Below are positions 15,836 to 25,651 of a stretch of 64,000 bases of DNA, piece after piece (position 1 is the first letter of the stretch; the number at the start of each line of letters is the position of its first letter). The DNA is taken from contig NZ_FCNV02000016.1 of the NCBI RefSeq assembly GCF_001544615.1, positions 1 through 64,000 on the forward strand. Reading direction: 5' to 3'. Position numbers and translations under genes: made by a program. The notes under the pieces were generated by a model, which saw nothing but the letters and a program-made list of their open reading frames with translations, was not told the DNA's origin and did no database searches. The stretch is from Caballeronia concitans (lineage in GTDB: Bacteria > Pseudomonadota > Gammaproteobacteria > Burkholderiales > Burkholderiaceae).

Positions 15836-16234
15836 GGGGCGCCTTAAGATCGATGGACACAGCAGCCAGTTTATCGTCGACCACGCTGTCGTCCAACAGT
15901 CCAACAACACACCAGCGAACAGATGGCAGTTGTCTCAGCAAAAGCTATCAGGTCGGCCCTTGGTGGGAAAATCTATGCGCCATTCGAAGTCAGAAGGCGT
16001 GAGGCACGACGACGTTGCGGAGTGAACGTCAGGTGGCTCAGTGCGGCCACCAGGCGTCATTTGCTAGAACCATCGCTCAGACATTCAGGCGTCGTTTCCA
16101 CCCAAGAACCGGCCATAGATCGCAATTTCGAAGGTCGCTTGCGGCCGAATAGGTCTCCGACTCCGGCGATTATCGGCGGCAAGCAACTACCGGCCTTACT
16201 GCACGCTTTCGATTCATTACGCGGCGGTCCGCTG
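15836..16234. other. 400 bp without a gene
   Basis: No open frame with recognisable protein, no RNA gene and no terminator was seen. It separates the plasmid mobility region from the metallo-hydrolase gene. Confidence 0.4.
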
Positions 16235-17365
16235 TCATGCGCCGAATGTGAACTGCGTTCCCGTCGACGACAACAGCACCTTGCCCGGCAAGCCTTGAGA
16301 AGCCATTGTGTAGAACGTCTGGCCCGAACAATGCATCGGAATCAGATAGTCCGGATCGATGGCCTTCAACTCGTCGACGGTTTTCTGCTGATACTCGAGC
16401 GGCTGCGGCGTCAGATGAAAACCGCCGATGATCGCGTGGACCTTTGCGACGCCGGATACCTTCATTGCCATCCGCACCGAGTTCAATACGCCGCGATGCG
16501 CGCATGAGGTCAGCACAACCAGTCCGCGGTCCTTGACAAGATAAGCGGTGCTTTGCTCATGTTCAAAGTCGTCGGGAATCGACATGACGTTCTGCTTGGC
16601 CGCCGGCAATTTGTCCGCCGCGCAACCGACGCCGTCACGCATGCCCACGGTCATGACGCTCGGGTTAATCGGCTTCTCGAACGTCATCTGATCGATCCAG
16701 CCTGTTGTGAAAGCATGGTCGGCCACTATTGCCGGCCGCTCGGCAAAGGTGATGACGAGGCCCGCGTCGCGCATGGCCTGCCGGTCGAGCGAACCGAACT
16801 GGCCGCCGCGATTTTCTCGCGTGCAAAAGCATTCTTCGCCACCGAGATAAATCGGCAGCTTCGTTTTCAGTTTGCTGTGGTTGTTCTGCAGAAATCCCAC
16901 CATGCCGCCGAAATGATCGTAGTGGCCGTGAGTTAGAAGCAGCGCGTCCAGTTGTGCCGGATCGATCTTCAGCAACTCGAGGTTGTTGTTCAATGTCCCC
17001 GGTGTATAGCCGAAATCAATCAGCACCTGTCGGCTCTGGGCGCCCTGGGTGGAATGCGCGAGTAGGCTCAGGCCCCACTCGTTCTCCAGCGTGCGGCCGG
17101 GCGCGTGACTTGGACTGAGCGGCAGTCCGAACCGGACAATGTCGACCGTGCCCGTCCGACCTCCGGGGAGTAGCGCAGAGTATGAGGAATCGGTCACCAC
17201 GCGAATCGAAAGTTTATCGACGGTCGGCACAGCCCCAGTCAAAGGCTCTGCCCATGCTAGATGGGACGGACCGAGGAGCGCTCCCGACAAGACGCCCATG
17301 GCGCCGGCACCGGTTGCGCGAAGCAGGGTGCGGCGCGATCGACTTGCCAGATAGTCGTCATTCAT
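16235..17365 (-). CDS. TAT-exported metallo-beta-lactamase-fold hydrolase
   Basis: The 376-residue protein starts at ATG 17365, 6 nt after AAGGAGG; two other in-frame ATGs sit too close to or upstream of that site. Residues about 10-40 hold a twin-arginine signal (SRRTLLRATGAGAMG). The mature part has the HGHYDHFGG metal motif (HxHxDH) and later CAHRGVLN and PMHCSGQTF metal/substrate positions. It belongs to the branch annotated as dihydropteridine-phosphate-synthase-like metallo-hydrolases. The role is unknown; it acts in the periplasm. A decayed YVTN beta-propeller gene lies directly upstream, so the two may once have formed a unit. Confidence 0.85.
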   Translation of the reverse strand: MNDDYLASRSRRTLLRATGAGAMGVLSGALLGPSHLAWAEPLTGAVPTVDKLSIRVVTDSSYSALLPGGRTGTVDIVRFGLPLSPSHAPGRTLENEWGLSLLAHSTQGAQSRQVLIDFGYTPGTLNNNLELLKIDPAQLDALLLTHGHYDHFGGMVGFLQNNHSKLKTKLPIYLGGEECFCTRENRGGQFGSLDRQAMRDAGLVITFAERPAIVADHAFTTGWIDQMTFEKPINPSVMTVGMRDGVGCAADKLPAAKQNVMSIPDDFEHEQSTAYLVKDRGLVVLTSCAHRGVLNSVRMAMKVSGVAKVHAIIGGFHLTPQPLEYQQKTVDELKAIDPDYLIPMHCSGQTFYTMASQGLPGKVLLSSTGTQFTFGA

Positions 17366-17423
17366 TGCCATCCTCCTTGAACGAGACACGCGAGAACGAA
17401 CCGTATAGCGAGGACCAGCCGTA

Positions 17424-17720
17424 TCACGACGGTCGTTGCTGATCGCTGAACCGTCGTAGGTGCATGTGTCGCCGCACTTGCGGCATCCGCCGTCTTACCC
17501 GTCCCCACCACCGCCCCCACCGGCACCAGTGCGAGATGGACGCTCTGACCAGCAAGGCCGAGTGTCTGAAGGTTCTGCGCACCATCACCTTCCAGCACCG
17601 CATCCGGCACATACGTGACAGCCCTTGCGGCGCCTGGACAACGGGCACGGTCGCGATGACCGTGTTGGTCAGTGTGTCAATCGCAGTCATCGCATCGGCG
17701 TTCTCGAGACCGACATAGAT
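17424..17720 (-). pseudogene. Decayed YVTN beta-propeller repeat gene
   Basis: Reading leftwards, IYVGLENADAMTAIDTLTNTVIATVPV (about 17720-17640, seen across adjoining frames) is a typical YVTN-type propeller blade. It then shifts frame near 17610 to PDAVLEGDGAQNLQTLGLAG, which is the continuation found in intact homologues. No complete start or remaining blades exist in the window. A single-gene relic is the best explanation. Confidence 0.65.
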
Positions 17721-17739
17721 AGGTTTTGTCGCGGTAAGG

Positions 17740-18617
17740 AGAAGGTGGCGAACAAACGGCAGTATAAGTAGGATTGCTTATGCTGCCAGTAAGTAAAACT
17801 GCTGGGCATGCGGCTACAGGTGGGCATGAGCGGTCAATGCTTTGGCCCGGACGGAATCTTCGGTATGTTCGGGCAGCGCTCAAATCGCTACGACGCCCGC
17901 AGGTCGATTCGACTTCGGTCGGAGGCGGGGTAGCGACTAGCGGCACCTGAATTGCTTGCCGTGCGAAAAACATTCCTCGACGCACAACGATGAAAGCAAC
18001 AATTCGGGGCCATACCCGGCTGCCGGAAGGGCATGAAGAGGTTCATCGTTTTGCTTCGAACTGCACGACGGAAGTGCAGCGCCGCCTGTCCGCGAATCTG
18101 TTTTCCTGCGTACTGCTCGTGTCGTGGTCGCACATCTACAAGATGGCAACGCATTGATTCAAATGTTCCGAGCCATCGTCAATAGCCAGCCGGCGGACTA
18201 CGACCACTTGGTTGGACAGAGCTTCGAGGACGATTTTATCGAGAATGGTCCGAGCGATCGCGTCGATGACTCGCCGGGATGGCAGAACGCCGATCGCTGA
18301 GCGCTGACGTAGAAGACAATCCGACCGCATCGGGCGCACGCGGCCAGATCCAGTCACTCCTTCGGCTGCGTGTGGTCATCTGAGCGGCGGCTCACCTACG
18401 AACATCAGACAGACGCCAGGAGCGATGCGCCCCGACGGTATGTCAGTCAAAAGCGGAGCCGTCGAAGGGTGGGCCCCGAGCGGGTTGAGCAATATAGACC
18501 AGCACGACGGCGCGTCTTAGCGCCGCAATCGACGCGCCCAGGCGGGCTATTCTGTGCGGGGCGCTGGCGTTCTCGTGACTGGTCGCGCGGCCGTGGCTGC
18601 CGCGATGACCAGCTGAG
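17740..18617. other. 880 bp without a clear gene; possible relic around 17990-18300
   Basis: On the plus strand, frames give MKATIRGHTRLPEGHEEVHR from 17990 and, after a shift, RVVVAHLQDGNALIQMFRAI and QPADYDHLVGQSFEDDFIEN to a stop near 18300. These read like protein sequence but belong to no family I recognise. The rest shows nothing. Confidence 0.35.
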
Positions 18618-19922
18618 TCAACGATTCACCAGACTCTTCGGAAACGCCAGCGCCAGCGCGCAGCCGAACAGAATGAAGGCGGCGAAAGCGTAAAGCCCGG
18701 CGCTCTGCGTGTGGAACGTGTCGCGCAGATAGCCGATCAGATAAGTACTGCCGAAGCCGCCGACATTTGCGATCGAACACGCGAACGCAATGCCGCCGGC
18801 CGCTGCGGTGCCGCGCAGGAACGTGGACGGAATCGCCCATACGACGGGCATCGCCGCCGCGGCGCCGGCGTTCACCAGCGAGAACAGCAGCACGGTCATG
18901 GCCGTGCTCGGCGTCGTCGCGCCGGCGATCACCAGCGCAGCGGCGGCCACCGCGAACGGCACGACGATATGCCAGCGCCGCTCGCGCGCCCGGTCGGAAC
19001 TCGCGCCGCACAGCAGCGTGCCGACGACAGCGGCCGCATTCGGAATGACCATCAGCCAGCCGATGTGGTACGAGTCCGTGACGCCGGTGTCCTTGAGAAT
19101 CGTCGGCAGCCAGAAGCTCACGGCATAGAGACCGAGCAGCACGCACAGATCGATAAGACCGAGCGACCACACCTTGCGATTGGTGAACGCTTCGATGAGC
19201 TTGTGGCTCTTGTGTTCCGATGCTTCGTCGCGCAGTTCCGCGCGCAAGGTCTTCTTTTCATCGTCCGTCAGCCATTTGGCCGACTCGATGGTGTTCGGCA
19301 GCCAGCGCAGCACCGCGAAGCCGAGCAGCACCGAAGGCAGCGCTTCGAGCAGAAACAGCCATTGCCAGCCGCCGAGACCGTGCGCGCCATCGAAGGCGCG
19401 CATGATCCAGCCGGAGATCGGGCTGCCGATCATGCTCGACATGGGCAGGCCGACCATGAACAGCGCGACGATCCGCGCGCGCCGCGCATCCGGATACCAC
19501 TGCGTCAGATAAAGCAGTACGCCCGGCAGAAAGCCGGCTTCGGCCACGCCGAGCAGGAATCGGACGATGTAGAACTGCATCGGCGTATGCACGAACATGG
19601 TCGCGCCCGACAGCAGGCCCCACGTGATCATGATGCGCGCAATCCAGAACTTCGCGCCCACGCGCTGAAGGATGAGGTTGCTCGGTACTTCGAACAGCAC
19701 GTAGCCGACGAAGAATAGGCCCGCGCCGAGACCGTAGACGGCATCGCCGAATTTCAGCGCATCGAGCATCTGAAGCTTCGCCAGGCCGATGTTCACCCGA
19801 TCGAGATAGGCCGCGAAGTAGCACAGACAGAACAGCGTGATGACGCGAACCGTGACCTTCCGGTAAAGCTCTCGATGAGCGTCACCGGATACGACGCCGA
19901 CGCCAGATTGAACAGTTGACAT
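18618..19922 (-). CDS. nicT: MFS transporter, probable nicotinate-pathway uptake (NicT-like)
   Basis: The 434-residue protein has 12 membrane segments and the anion:cation symporter features: YLDRVNIGLAKLQM in the first helix region, FEVPSNLILQRVGAKFWIARIM, and RFLLGVAEAGFLPGV. This subfamily carries organic anions including pyridine and phthalate derivatives. It diverges from the NicR-like regulator and has a copy of the proposed NicR operator 81 bp upstream (20004-20015). Position in a full nic locus suggests uptake of nicotinate or 6-hydroxynicotinate; the exact substrate is inferred. Confidence 0.82.
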   Translation of the reverse strand: MSTVQSGVGVVSGDAHRELYRKVTVRVITLFCLCYFAAYLDRVNIGLAKLQMLDALKFGDAVYGLGAGLFFVGYVLFEVPSNLILQRVGAKFWIARIMITWGLLSGATMFVHTPMQFYIVRFLLGVAEAGFLPGVLLYLTQWYPDARRARIVALFMVGLPMSSMIGSPISGWIMRAFDGAHGLGGWQWLFLLEALPSVLLGFAVLRWLPNTIESAKWLTDDEKKTLRAELRDEASEHKSHKLIEAFTNRKVWSLGLIDLCVLLGLYAVSFWLPTILKDTGVTDSYHIGWLMVIPNAAAVVGTLLCGASSDRARERRWHIVVPFAVAAAALVIAGATTPSTAMTVLLFSLVNAGAAAAMPVVWAIPSTFLRGTAAAGGIAFACSIANVGGFGSTYLIGYLRDTFHTQSAGLYAFAAFILFGCALALAFPKSLVNR

Positions 19923-20003
19923 GGGTGACCCTGTTTGAATGAAGTTTCCTTGACGCAGACCTGTGTCGCGCGTCTCAGGAACCTGTATAGCACGTCAAAA
20001 TAC

Positions 20004-20015
20004 AAGCGTACACGC
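20004..20015. promoter_or_regulatory. Proposed NicR operator 1 (nicT promoter)
   Basis: AGCGTACACGCT, of the form AGCG-N4-CGCT. It lies 82 bp upstream of the nicT start. Three similar sites are at 20142, 26467 and 26609, all in promoter regions of the nic locus. Confidence 0.6.
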
Positions 20016-20137
20016 TAGAAAATACCCTGAGTGTCCTGGCCCTTCTTAGCAGGCGATCAGAGGCATAATTATCCATGCCCTGCGGATACGCGTCGTCGAG
20101 AAGGAAACTTGTAAGACAATGATCGTCGCGCACCAAA

Positions 20138-20157
20138 TTTAAGCGCATACGCTTAAA
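20138..20157. promoter_or_regulatory. Proposed NicR operator 2 (nicR promoter)
   Basis: The perfect 8-bp arms TTTAAGCG and CGCTTAAA flank CATA. The core matches AGCG-N4-CGCT. It is 130 bp upstream of the nicR start and would also be read by the divergent nicT promoter; this is the most symmetrical of the four sites. Confidence 0.65.
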
Positions 20158-20286
20158 ATGGCACTAGGTACGACGAGTCCCGCACTTACTCAGTGCAGAC
20201 CGTCTCAGCCGTGTCCAGATCGCCCTGACAGCCGCCGTGCCGCCTGTCAGCACCTCGATGTTTTGCTTCGGAGTCGGTCCGTTAAA

Positions 20287-20799
20287 ATGGAAGTCATGCA
20301 AGTGAGCCGCCATGCGCCCAATTCTTTGGATACCGCCTCTCCGGATATGTCGCCTTCGAATGATGTCTACGACTTCCATGACCAGATTGGTCATCTGTTG
20401 CGCCGTGCATATCAGCGGCATGTCGCAATCTTTCAGGAGGCGATTCCGGATTCCCAACTGACGGCCGCGCAATTCGTGGCGCTATCCGCGGTCAAGGAAA
20501 GCCGGGGATGTTCGCTGAACGACATCGTGAAGACGACGGCCATCGATCAGGCGACCATCCGGGGCGTGGTCGATCGCCTCAAGGCGCGCAATTTGGTGGA
20601 AGTTGCGCCCGATTCTACGGACGGTAGAAAGCTGGTGGTGAAGCCCACGCATCAGGGTGAGGCTCTGATCGATGCCACCGTACCGTTCGCCACGCAAGTC
20701 ACCGAGCGCACTTACGGCGTGCTGAATCCTGCCGAGCGGGTAGCGCTGCAATATTTGCTGCGCAAGATGCTCGAACTCGACGAGAGTGAAACGCGTTAG
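20287..20799 (+). CDS. nicR: MarR-family repressor of nicotinate catabolism (NicR-like)
   Basis: The protein has 170 residues from ATG 20287; ATGs at 20296 and 20347 are also possible, and none has an ideal ribosome binding site. The winged helix spans QLTAAQFVALSAVKES to VVDRLKARNLVEVAPDSTDGRKLVV with the family's DxRxxxxxLT-like turn (DGRKLVVKPTHQG). In Pseudomonas, NicR represses the lower nicotinate genes and responds to 6-hydroxynicotinate. Here it sits between nicT and the nicB operon; its stop overlaps the nicB stop tail to tail. Confidence 0.85.
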   Translation: MEVMQVSRHAPNSLDTASPDMSPSNDVYDFHDQIGHLLRRAYQRHVAIFQEAIPDSQLTAAQFVALSAVKESRGCSLNDIVKTTAIDQATIRGVVDRLKARNLVEVAPDSTDGRKLVVKPTHQGEALIDATVPFATQVTERTYGVLNPAERVALQYLLRKMLELDESETR

Positions 20800-23069
20800 G
20801 GGAGGGCGCGACTGACGTCCTCGTTCGGCACGTAGAGCCGCCCTGCCTTCTCCAGGCCGGCGCGAATGTTCTCCGGCGTAAAGGGCGGCGCGAGAAAGCG
20901 CACGCCGGTGGCATCGAAGATGGCGTTGGCCAGCGCAGCCGGTCCCGGCACCGATGCAGATTCACCCGCGCCCATCGGTGGTTCGCCTTGTCGCGGCATC
21001 AGCACGACATCGATGGCGGGCACTTCCGCGAAGGTCAGAATGGGATAGCTCGACCAGTCTCGCGCGGCGGTCTTCCCATCGCTGAAGCGCACGCGTTCTT
21101 TCAGCGAGCGACTGAGCACCTGAATCACGTTGCCGTGGATCTGATGACGCACGCCGTCCGGATTGATCATCGTGCCCGTATCCTGTCCGATGACGACGCG
21201 CTCCACCGTAATGTCGCCGCTCAGCCGATCGACGACGAGATCGACGATCCACGCCGCCCAAGCTGCGCCGAAGCCGGGAAAGCGGCTATGCACATAGCGC
21301 GCATACGCCATGCCCCTGCCACGCACCAGACGCCCTTCCTTTTCGATGCGATGAGGCCGCGCCTGCCATCCCGCACGGTGAGCGACGGCGCGCAGCAGAT
21401 CGATTGCGCGATCGTCTTTCAGATGCCGGATGCGATAGTCGAGCGGATCGGTGCCGGTGAGAGCCGCGCATTCATCGGCGAAGGAATCGTGTGCGAAAGA
21501 GTTCGGCAGCGCCGAGACGCCTCGCAGCCACGATGCGCGCACGATCGATGCGAGGTCCTCGCAGACGAAGCGTCGGTTGGGCGACTCGTAAGGCGACACG
21601 GCGGTGCGATCACCCATTTCGAAGGTGCCCGATATCGCCGGCTGCGCGCCAGTCAGCAGCGAAGCGAGCAAAGGTGCATCGTTGGATGGATAGCGCGTCG
21701 AAAAGTCATAGCCGATGAGATGGCCATCGCTCGTCACCGTGCCGGTGACCTTGATCACCTGGCCGGTGCCTTTCGGTTCCCACAGATGTTCGTCCTGCCG
21801 CGTGAGTTGCACGCGGACCGGTTGCTTCACGGCGCGCGAGAGCAGCAGCGCATCGCCGCAGACGTCGTCGGCGCAGTTGCGGCCGTAGCAGCCGGATGCT
21901 TCCAAGCGCTCGATATCGAAATCCGCTTCGCTGCGTCCGACGAGCTTCGACAGATCGTGCCGCAACGAAACCGGATTCTGCGTCCCCGACCACACCGTGA
22001 TGCGTCCGTCGCCCGTTTCCCGATAGTCCGCGACCGCACATGAAGGCCCGATCGAACCGTGCATCTGATAAGGCCACACGTAGGTTCGGGAGAATGTGGT
22101 GCCGTCAGCCTTAACACTTTCCACGTCGCCTTCTTCGAGCAGAAGCCGCGGCGTCGCGGGCGCGTTGCAGATGGCCTGTTCGATGTCGTCCATCGGCGTT
22201 AACGGCGGCATTGTGCGCCATTGCACCTTGAGCTTGCGTGCCGCACGCGCCGCGAATTCTTCCCGCTCCGCGACCACGCCGACGAAATCGCCGATGACGA
22301 CGACCGCGCGAAGTCCGGGGATATCGGCGACGGAAGATTCATCGACGGAAACGAGCGACTTGCCGACGAACTCGCCAGAATCGATGCCGCTATACGGCGG
22401 CCGCACAACGCGGCCATGCAACATGCCGGGCATGCGCACATCGTGAACGAAAGTTAGCTGGCCGGTAGCCTTGGCAGGCACATCAACACGCCTCGACGAC
22501 TGGCCGATGAGCCGATACCGAGAAGGGTCTTTCGTCTTGACCTGGGTATCGAGCTCGAACGTGATTTGCCGGTCTTTCACCAGTTCGCCGAAAGAACAAT
22601 CGCTTGCGGAATCGTCGCCTTCGACGAACACGCGCCCGTTCAAGGTCGTCAGACGCTCGGTTTCGACGCCCATCCGCTCCGAGGCAAGCTGCAATAAAGC
22701 GAGTCGCGCCTGCGCCGCGGCGCATCGCAACGGCACCGCGCTGATCTGAATCGTCGCGCTCGCAATAGTCGGCCCTTGATTCGGCGTTGCAGCGGTCGAG
22801 CCGAGAATCATGCGGACGCGTTCGGCGGGAACATCGAATTCTTCTGCGACGATCTGCGCCAGCGATGTGCGAATGCCCGTGCCCAGGTCCACATGCCCGT
22901 TGAACGCGAGAATGCTGTCATTGTCGAGGACGGCGACGAAGACTTCGGGAATCTCGGGCACGAAAGTCGAACTGCTGCCCGGCTGGCCGCGCGCGGGAAT
23001 GACCGGTTTGACCGGCTGGCGAACGATGGCCAGACGACCGTTGCGGGCAAGCAGTTCAGCGCGATTCAC
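20796..23069 (-). CDS. nicB: Nicotinate dehydrogenase molybdopterin subunit (NicB catalytic part)
   Basis: The 757-residue protein starts at GTG 23069 (VNRAELLARNG) behind GAGAGG, just after nicF; an ATG at 23264 lies inside nicF and is rejected. It is the xanthine-dehydrogenase-type large subunit: VDLGTGIRTSLAQIVAEE near residue 54, FVHDVRMPGMLHGRVVRPP, and the catalytic-glutamate motif GAGES with Glu703. It hydroxylates nicotinate to 6-hydroxynicotinate with NicA. In Pseudomonas putida NicB the molybdenum domain is fused to cytochrome c domains; here those are on a separate polypeptide at 28423-30705. It is the last gene of the nicE-D-X-F-B operon. Confidence 0.88.
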   Translation of the reverse strand: MNRAELLARNGRLAIVRQPVKPVIPARGQPGSSSTFVPEIPEVFVAVLDNDSILAFNGHVDLGTGIRTSLAQIVAEEFDVPAERVRMILGSTAATPNQGPTIASATIQISAVPLRCAAAQARLALLQLASERMGVETERLTTLNGRVFVEGDDSASDCSFGELVKDRQITFELDTQVKTKDPSRYRLIGQSSRRVDVPAKATGQLTFVHDVRMPGMLHGRVVRPPYSGIDSGEFVGKSLVSVDESSVADIPGLRAVVVIGDFVGVVAEREEFAARAARKLKVQWRTMPPLTPMDDIEQAICNAPATPRLLLEEGDVESVKADGTTFSRTYVWPYQMHGSIGPSCAVADYRETGDGRITVWSGTQNPVSLRHDLSKLVGRSEADFDIERLEASGCYGRNCADDVCGDALLLSRAVKQPVRVQLTRQDEHLWEPKGTGQVIKVTGTVTSDGHLIGYDFSTRYPSNDAPLLASLLTGAQPAISGTFEMGDRTAVSPYESPNRRFVCEDLASIVRASWLRGVSALPNSFAHDSFADECAALTGTDPLDYRIRHLKDDRAIDLLRAVAHRAGWQARPHRIEKEGRLVRGRGMAYARYVHSRFPGFGAAWAAWIVDLVVDRLSGDITVERVVIGQDTGTMINPDGVRHQIHGNVIQVLSRSLKERVRFSDGKTAARDWSSYPILTFAEVPAIDVVLMPRQGEPPMGAGESASVPGPAALANAIFDATGVRFLAPPFTPENIRAGLEKAGRLYVPNEDVSRALP

Positions 23070-23097
23070 GTTGTTCCTCTCTTCGTTGCTATACCGA

Positions 23098-23739
23098 TTA
23101 TCGCGCTTCCGCGATCGTCGCGAGCGCTTCGGACAGCGGCAGCACGGTGGCGTATTTCTGACCCATATCGAAGAGACTCGCTTCGTGCGGAGCAAGCGCA
23201 CGATCACCCACGCAGTCCGCAAGGACGAACGGACGGAAGCCGAACGACATCGCATCGACCACACTCGCGCGCACGCAGCCGCTTGTGACGGCGCCCGCGA
23301 CCAGCAGCGTCTGGATGCCTTGCTGCGCGAGCCACGGCGTCAGTTGCGTGCCGAAGAATGCCGATGGCACCGTCTTGCGCACGACGAGTTCGCCCTTTGC
23401 AGGCGTCAACTCCTGCACGATGGCGCTGTTTGGATTGTCCTCGGTCAGCGTCGCCATGCCGGGGACTTTCAGCGAGAACACGTTGTCATCGCTGCCATCG
23501 GCGGCATAGACGATGCGGCTGTGCGCCACAGGCCAGCCTTTCTCGCGCGCCACCTTCAGCGCTTCCTTCGTGCGCTCGATCGCCTGCGGAATATTGCCAC
23601 CGCCGAACACCTTCGGATCGGCGAAACCGACTACGAGATCGACGATCAACAACGCGACGCGCCCCTTCGGCGGCATCGCGGTGCCGAATCCTTGCTGTTG
23701 GTAGACATGCGCTTCCGCATGCGTGGACAGATCGTTCAT
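23098..23739 (-). CDS. nicF: Maleamate amidohydrolase NicF
   Basis: The 213-residue cysteine hydrolase of the isochorismatase fold has its catalytic triad visible: Asp34 (LLIVDLVVGF), Lys122 (VRKTVPSAFFGT) and Cys155 (GAVTSGCVRASVVDAM). It hydrolyses maleamate to maleate and ammonia, the step before maleate isomerase in aerobic nicotinate degradation. It lies 9 nt after nicX and 28 nt before nicB on the same strand. Length agrees with characterised NicF proteins. Confidence 0.92.
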   Translation of the reverse strand: MNDLSTHAEAHVYQQQGFGTAMPPKGRVALLIVDLVVGFADPKVFGGGNIPQAIERTKEALKVAREKGWPVAHSRIVYAADGSDDNVFSLKVPGMATLTEDNPNSAIVQELTPAKGELVVRKTVPSAFFGTQLTPWLAQQGIQTLLVAGAVTSGCVRASVVDAMSFGFRPFVLADCVGDRALAPHEASLFDMGQKYATVLPLSEALATIAEAR

Positions 23740-23748
23740 GTGATGCCT

Positions 23749-24792
23749 TTAAGCTTGATGGGCGTCGAGCACGCGGCCATCGCGGACGACGACTTCGTTG
23801 TCGAGCGACACGGTGCAATGGCGCAGCGGAATATCGATGTGGCAGGTCGTCGTGCGATCGCCGCCGCCTTCGTTGTTCGGTCCGAGCGAGAACAGGAAGT
23901 TGCCTTCGAACGCGCGCGCATCCATGCCGATGGTCGCTTCGCGGTCATAGAGACCGAGTGTCGACCAGCGCGCACGCGGTTGCAAACCCCAGCCAATATG
24001 CGAGATGGCATAGCCTTCCGGATCGTCGAAGGTTTCCATGTAATCGCGCAGCAGCGCCGCGTCCGTGCCGCCTTCGATACGCACCGCATAGCCGCCTTCC
24101 ACCGTCAGCGTGATCGGCTCGTTCACGTAATGCTTCTGCGGCAACAGGATATCGCCCCGGTCGATGACGATCCTCCCATGCGTCGTCTTATCGTTCGGAA
24201 AGGTCAGCGCAAAGCCGCTCGGCCAGTGATCCCAGCGGCCCGGTTCATCGACGAAACCGTATTCGGCGATGGCCGGAAAATTGCCCATCGGGCACGTGAA
24301 ATCCGTTCCTGCGTCGGAGTGCACGTGCATCTGACGAGCCTTTTCGATGCGCGCGGTCGCAGCCAGCACGCGCGTGCGATCCGCGAGCGTCGGCACGAGG
24401 CGCACGAGCACCTCGGGCGGCTCGACGGCGAGCAAAATTCTCGTGCCGGATTGCAGAATCTCGTGCTGCTCGGGCGAGAACAGCAGCGTCATCAGGTCGA
24501 GCACGAGATCGCTGTTCTTCAGCGCGGCGATGGCGGCCTGATTGCCGGTGAGCGGCGTGGTGCCGAGATACGCGAGCGAGTCGCGGCTGAACCCTTTCTC
24601 ACCGTTGATGGGCGGCAGATCGAGACGATTCACGATCGCGCCCATCGACTGCGTCGCAATGAGTGCGCACGACAAGGTCTGCGGGTGGGTGCTCGCGCTC
24701 GTCAGGATCGTCACCGTCTGCCCGCGTTCAAGCTTCGACAACGTGAGCACTTCTTTCCATGCTTCGATCAGTTGAAAGTCGCTGATAGCCAT
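23749..24792 (-). CDS. nicX: 2,5-dihydroxypyridine 5,6-dioxygenase NicX
   Basis: The 347-residue protein starts at ATG 24792 after GGAGAT. It opens the ring of 2,5-dihydroxypyridine to N-formylmaleamate with Fe(II). The metal ligands are recognisable and fall at the positions known for the Pseudomonas enzyme: His265 (SHIGWGLQPRARW), His318 and Asp320 (TTTCHIDIPLRHC). The N-terminal half is a separate alpha/beta domain. It is the third gene of the nicE-D-X-F-B operon, 2 nt from nicD. Confidence 0.94.
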   Translation of the reverse strand: MAISDFQLIEAWKEVLTLSKLERGQTVTILTSASTHPQTLSCALIATQSMGAIVNRLDLPPINGEKGFSRDSLAYLGTTPLTGNQAAIAALKNSDLVLDLMTLLFSPEQHEILQSGTRILLAVEPPEVLVRLVPTLADRTRVLAATARIEKARQMHVHSDAGTDFTCPMGNFPAIAEYGFVDEPGRWDHWPSGFALTFPNDKTTHGRIVIDRGDILLPQKHYVNEPITLTVEGGYAVRIEGGTDAALLRDYMETFDDPEGYAISHIGWGLQPRARWSTLGLYDREATIGMDARAFEGNFLFSLGPNNEGGGDRTTTCHIDIPLRHCTVSLDNEVVVRDGRVLDAHQA

Positions 24793-24794
24793 CG

Positions 24795-25640
24795 TTATCT
24801 CCTGGAAGCGTCGAGCGTGACGGACGCGCCGAGAAAATCGCTCAGCGCCGCATAGAACCCGGCTTCGTTGTCCCACGGAATCATGTGACCCGCGTTCGGC
24901 ACGCGCGTGTGAAGCATCGAAGGCGTGGCGCGCTGCAATTCGCCGACATCCTCCGATGTCACGACATCGCCGCGTTCTGCGGTGATGAGCAGCGAGGGCA
25001 CTCGAAGACGCGCGGCATCGGCGAAAAAGTCGTCTTCATGAAAGCCCTTGAACGATGCCAGCACCGCACGCTCGTCGCACGTATGCAGCCATTCGGCGCG
25101 CAACTGGCGCTGCTCGAAAGTCCACGTCGGACAGAACTGGCGCACGGCTTCGGCGTCCATGCCGGTGCGGGCGAGGGCCATCGAATCCACATACCACGGC
25201 AATTGCGACGGATACGGACGGCGGCCGGGACCGGAAGCCGGCGGATCGATCAGCACGATACTTTGCAGACCGCTCTCGATACGCGAGGCCGCACGCGCCG
25301 CGATACGCGCCCCCATCGAATGCCCGACGAGGCTGAACGAAGCCAGGCCCAGCGCCTTGACGAGTTCGACGATATCGTCGGCTTGCGCATCGAGGCTGTA
25401 GTCGAGCGTATCCGATGCCGATGACAAACCGCGTCCGCGCACATCGAGCACATAGGTATCGAAGCGCGTGCCGAGCACTTCACCGACGAAGCCCCACGTG
25501 ATCGCGGGACTCGTAATGCCCGGAATCAGCACGATGGCCGGCCGCGCCGCATGCTCGTTCGCGCGGCTTCCATAGCGCAAATAATGCTGGCGGATGCCGT
25601 TTGCGCATACGTTGCCGCCGTAGAGAAACGTAGAGGACAT
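24795..25640 (-). CDS. nicD: N-formylmaleamate deformylase NicD
   Basis: The 281-residue alpha/beta hydrolase starts at ATG 25640 behind GAGGAG. The catalytic nucleophile is Ser108 in GHSMG, the acid probably lies in the segment ending LLITAERGDVV, and the His is His252 in NAGHMIPWDN; the oxyanion region is LIPGITSPAITWG. It removes formate from N-formylmaleamate to give maleamate. An upstream in-frame ATG at 25814 would run into nicE and is rejected. It is flanked 11 nt and 2 nt by nicE and nicX. Confidence 0.92.
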   Translation of the reverse strand: MSSTFLYGGNVCANGIRQHYLRYGSRANEHAARPAIVLIPGITSPAITWGFVGEVLGTRFDTYVLDVRGRGLSSASDTLDYSLDAQADDIVELVKALGLASFSLVGHSMGARIAARAASRIESGLQSIVLIDPPASGPGRRPYPSQLPWYVDSMALARTGMDAEAVRQFCPTWTFEQRQLRAEWLHTCDERAVLASFKGFHEDDFFADAARLRVPSLLITAERGDVVTSEDVGELQRATPSMLHTRVPNAGHMIPWDNEAGFYAALSDFLGASVTLDASRR

Positions 25641-25651
25641 GTGGAAACTCC

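Noticed and set aside
22810-24855. 681-codon open frame on the plus strand
   Set aside because: It is antisense to nicB, nicF and nicX, whose catalytic residues are all present; the frame is a GC-rich shadow with Arg/His-rich sequence.
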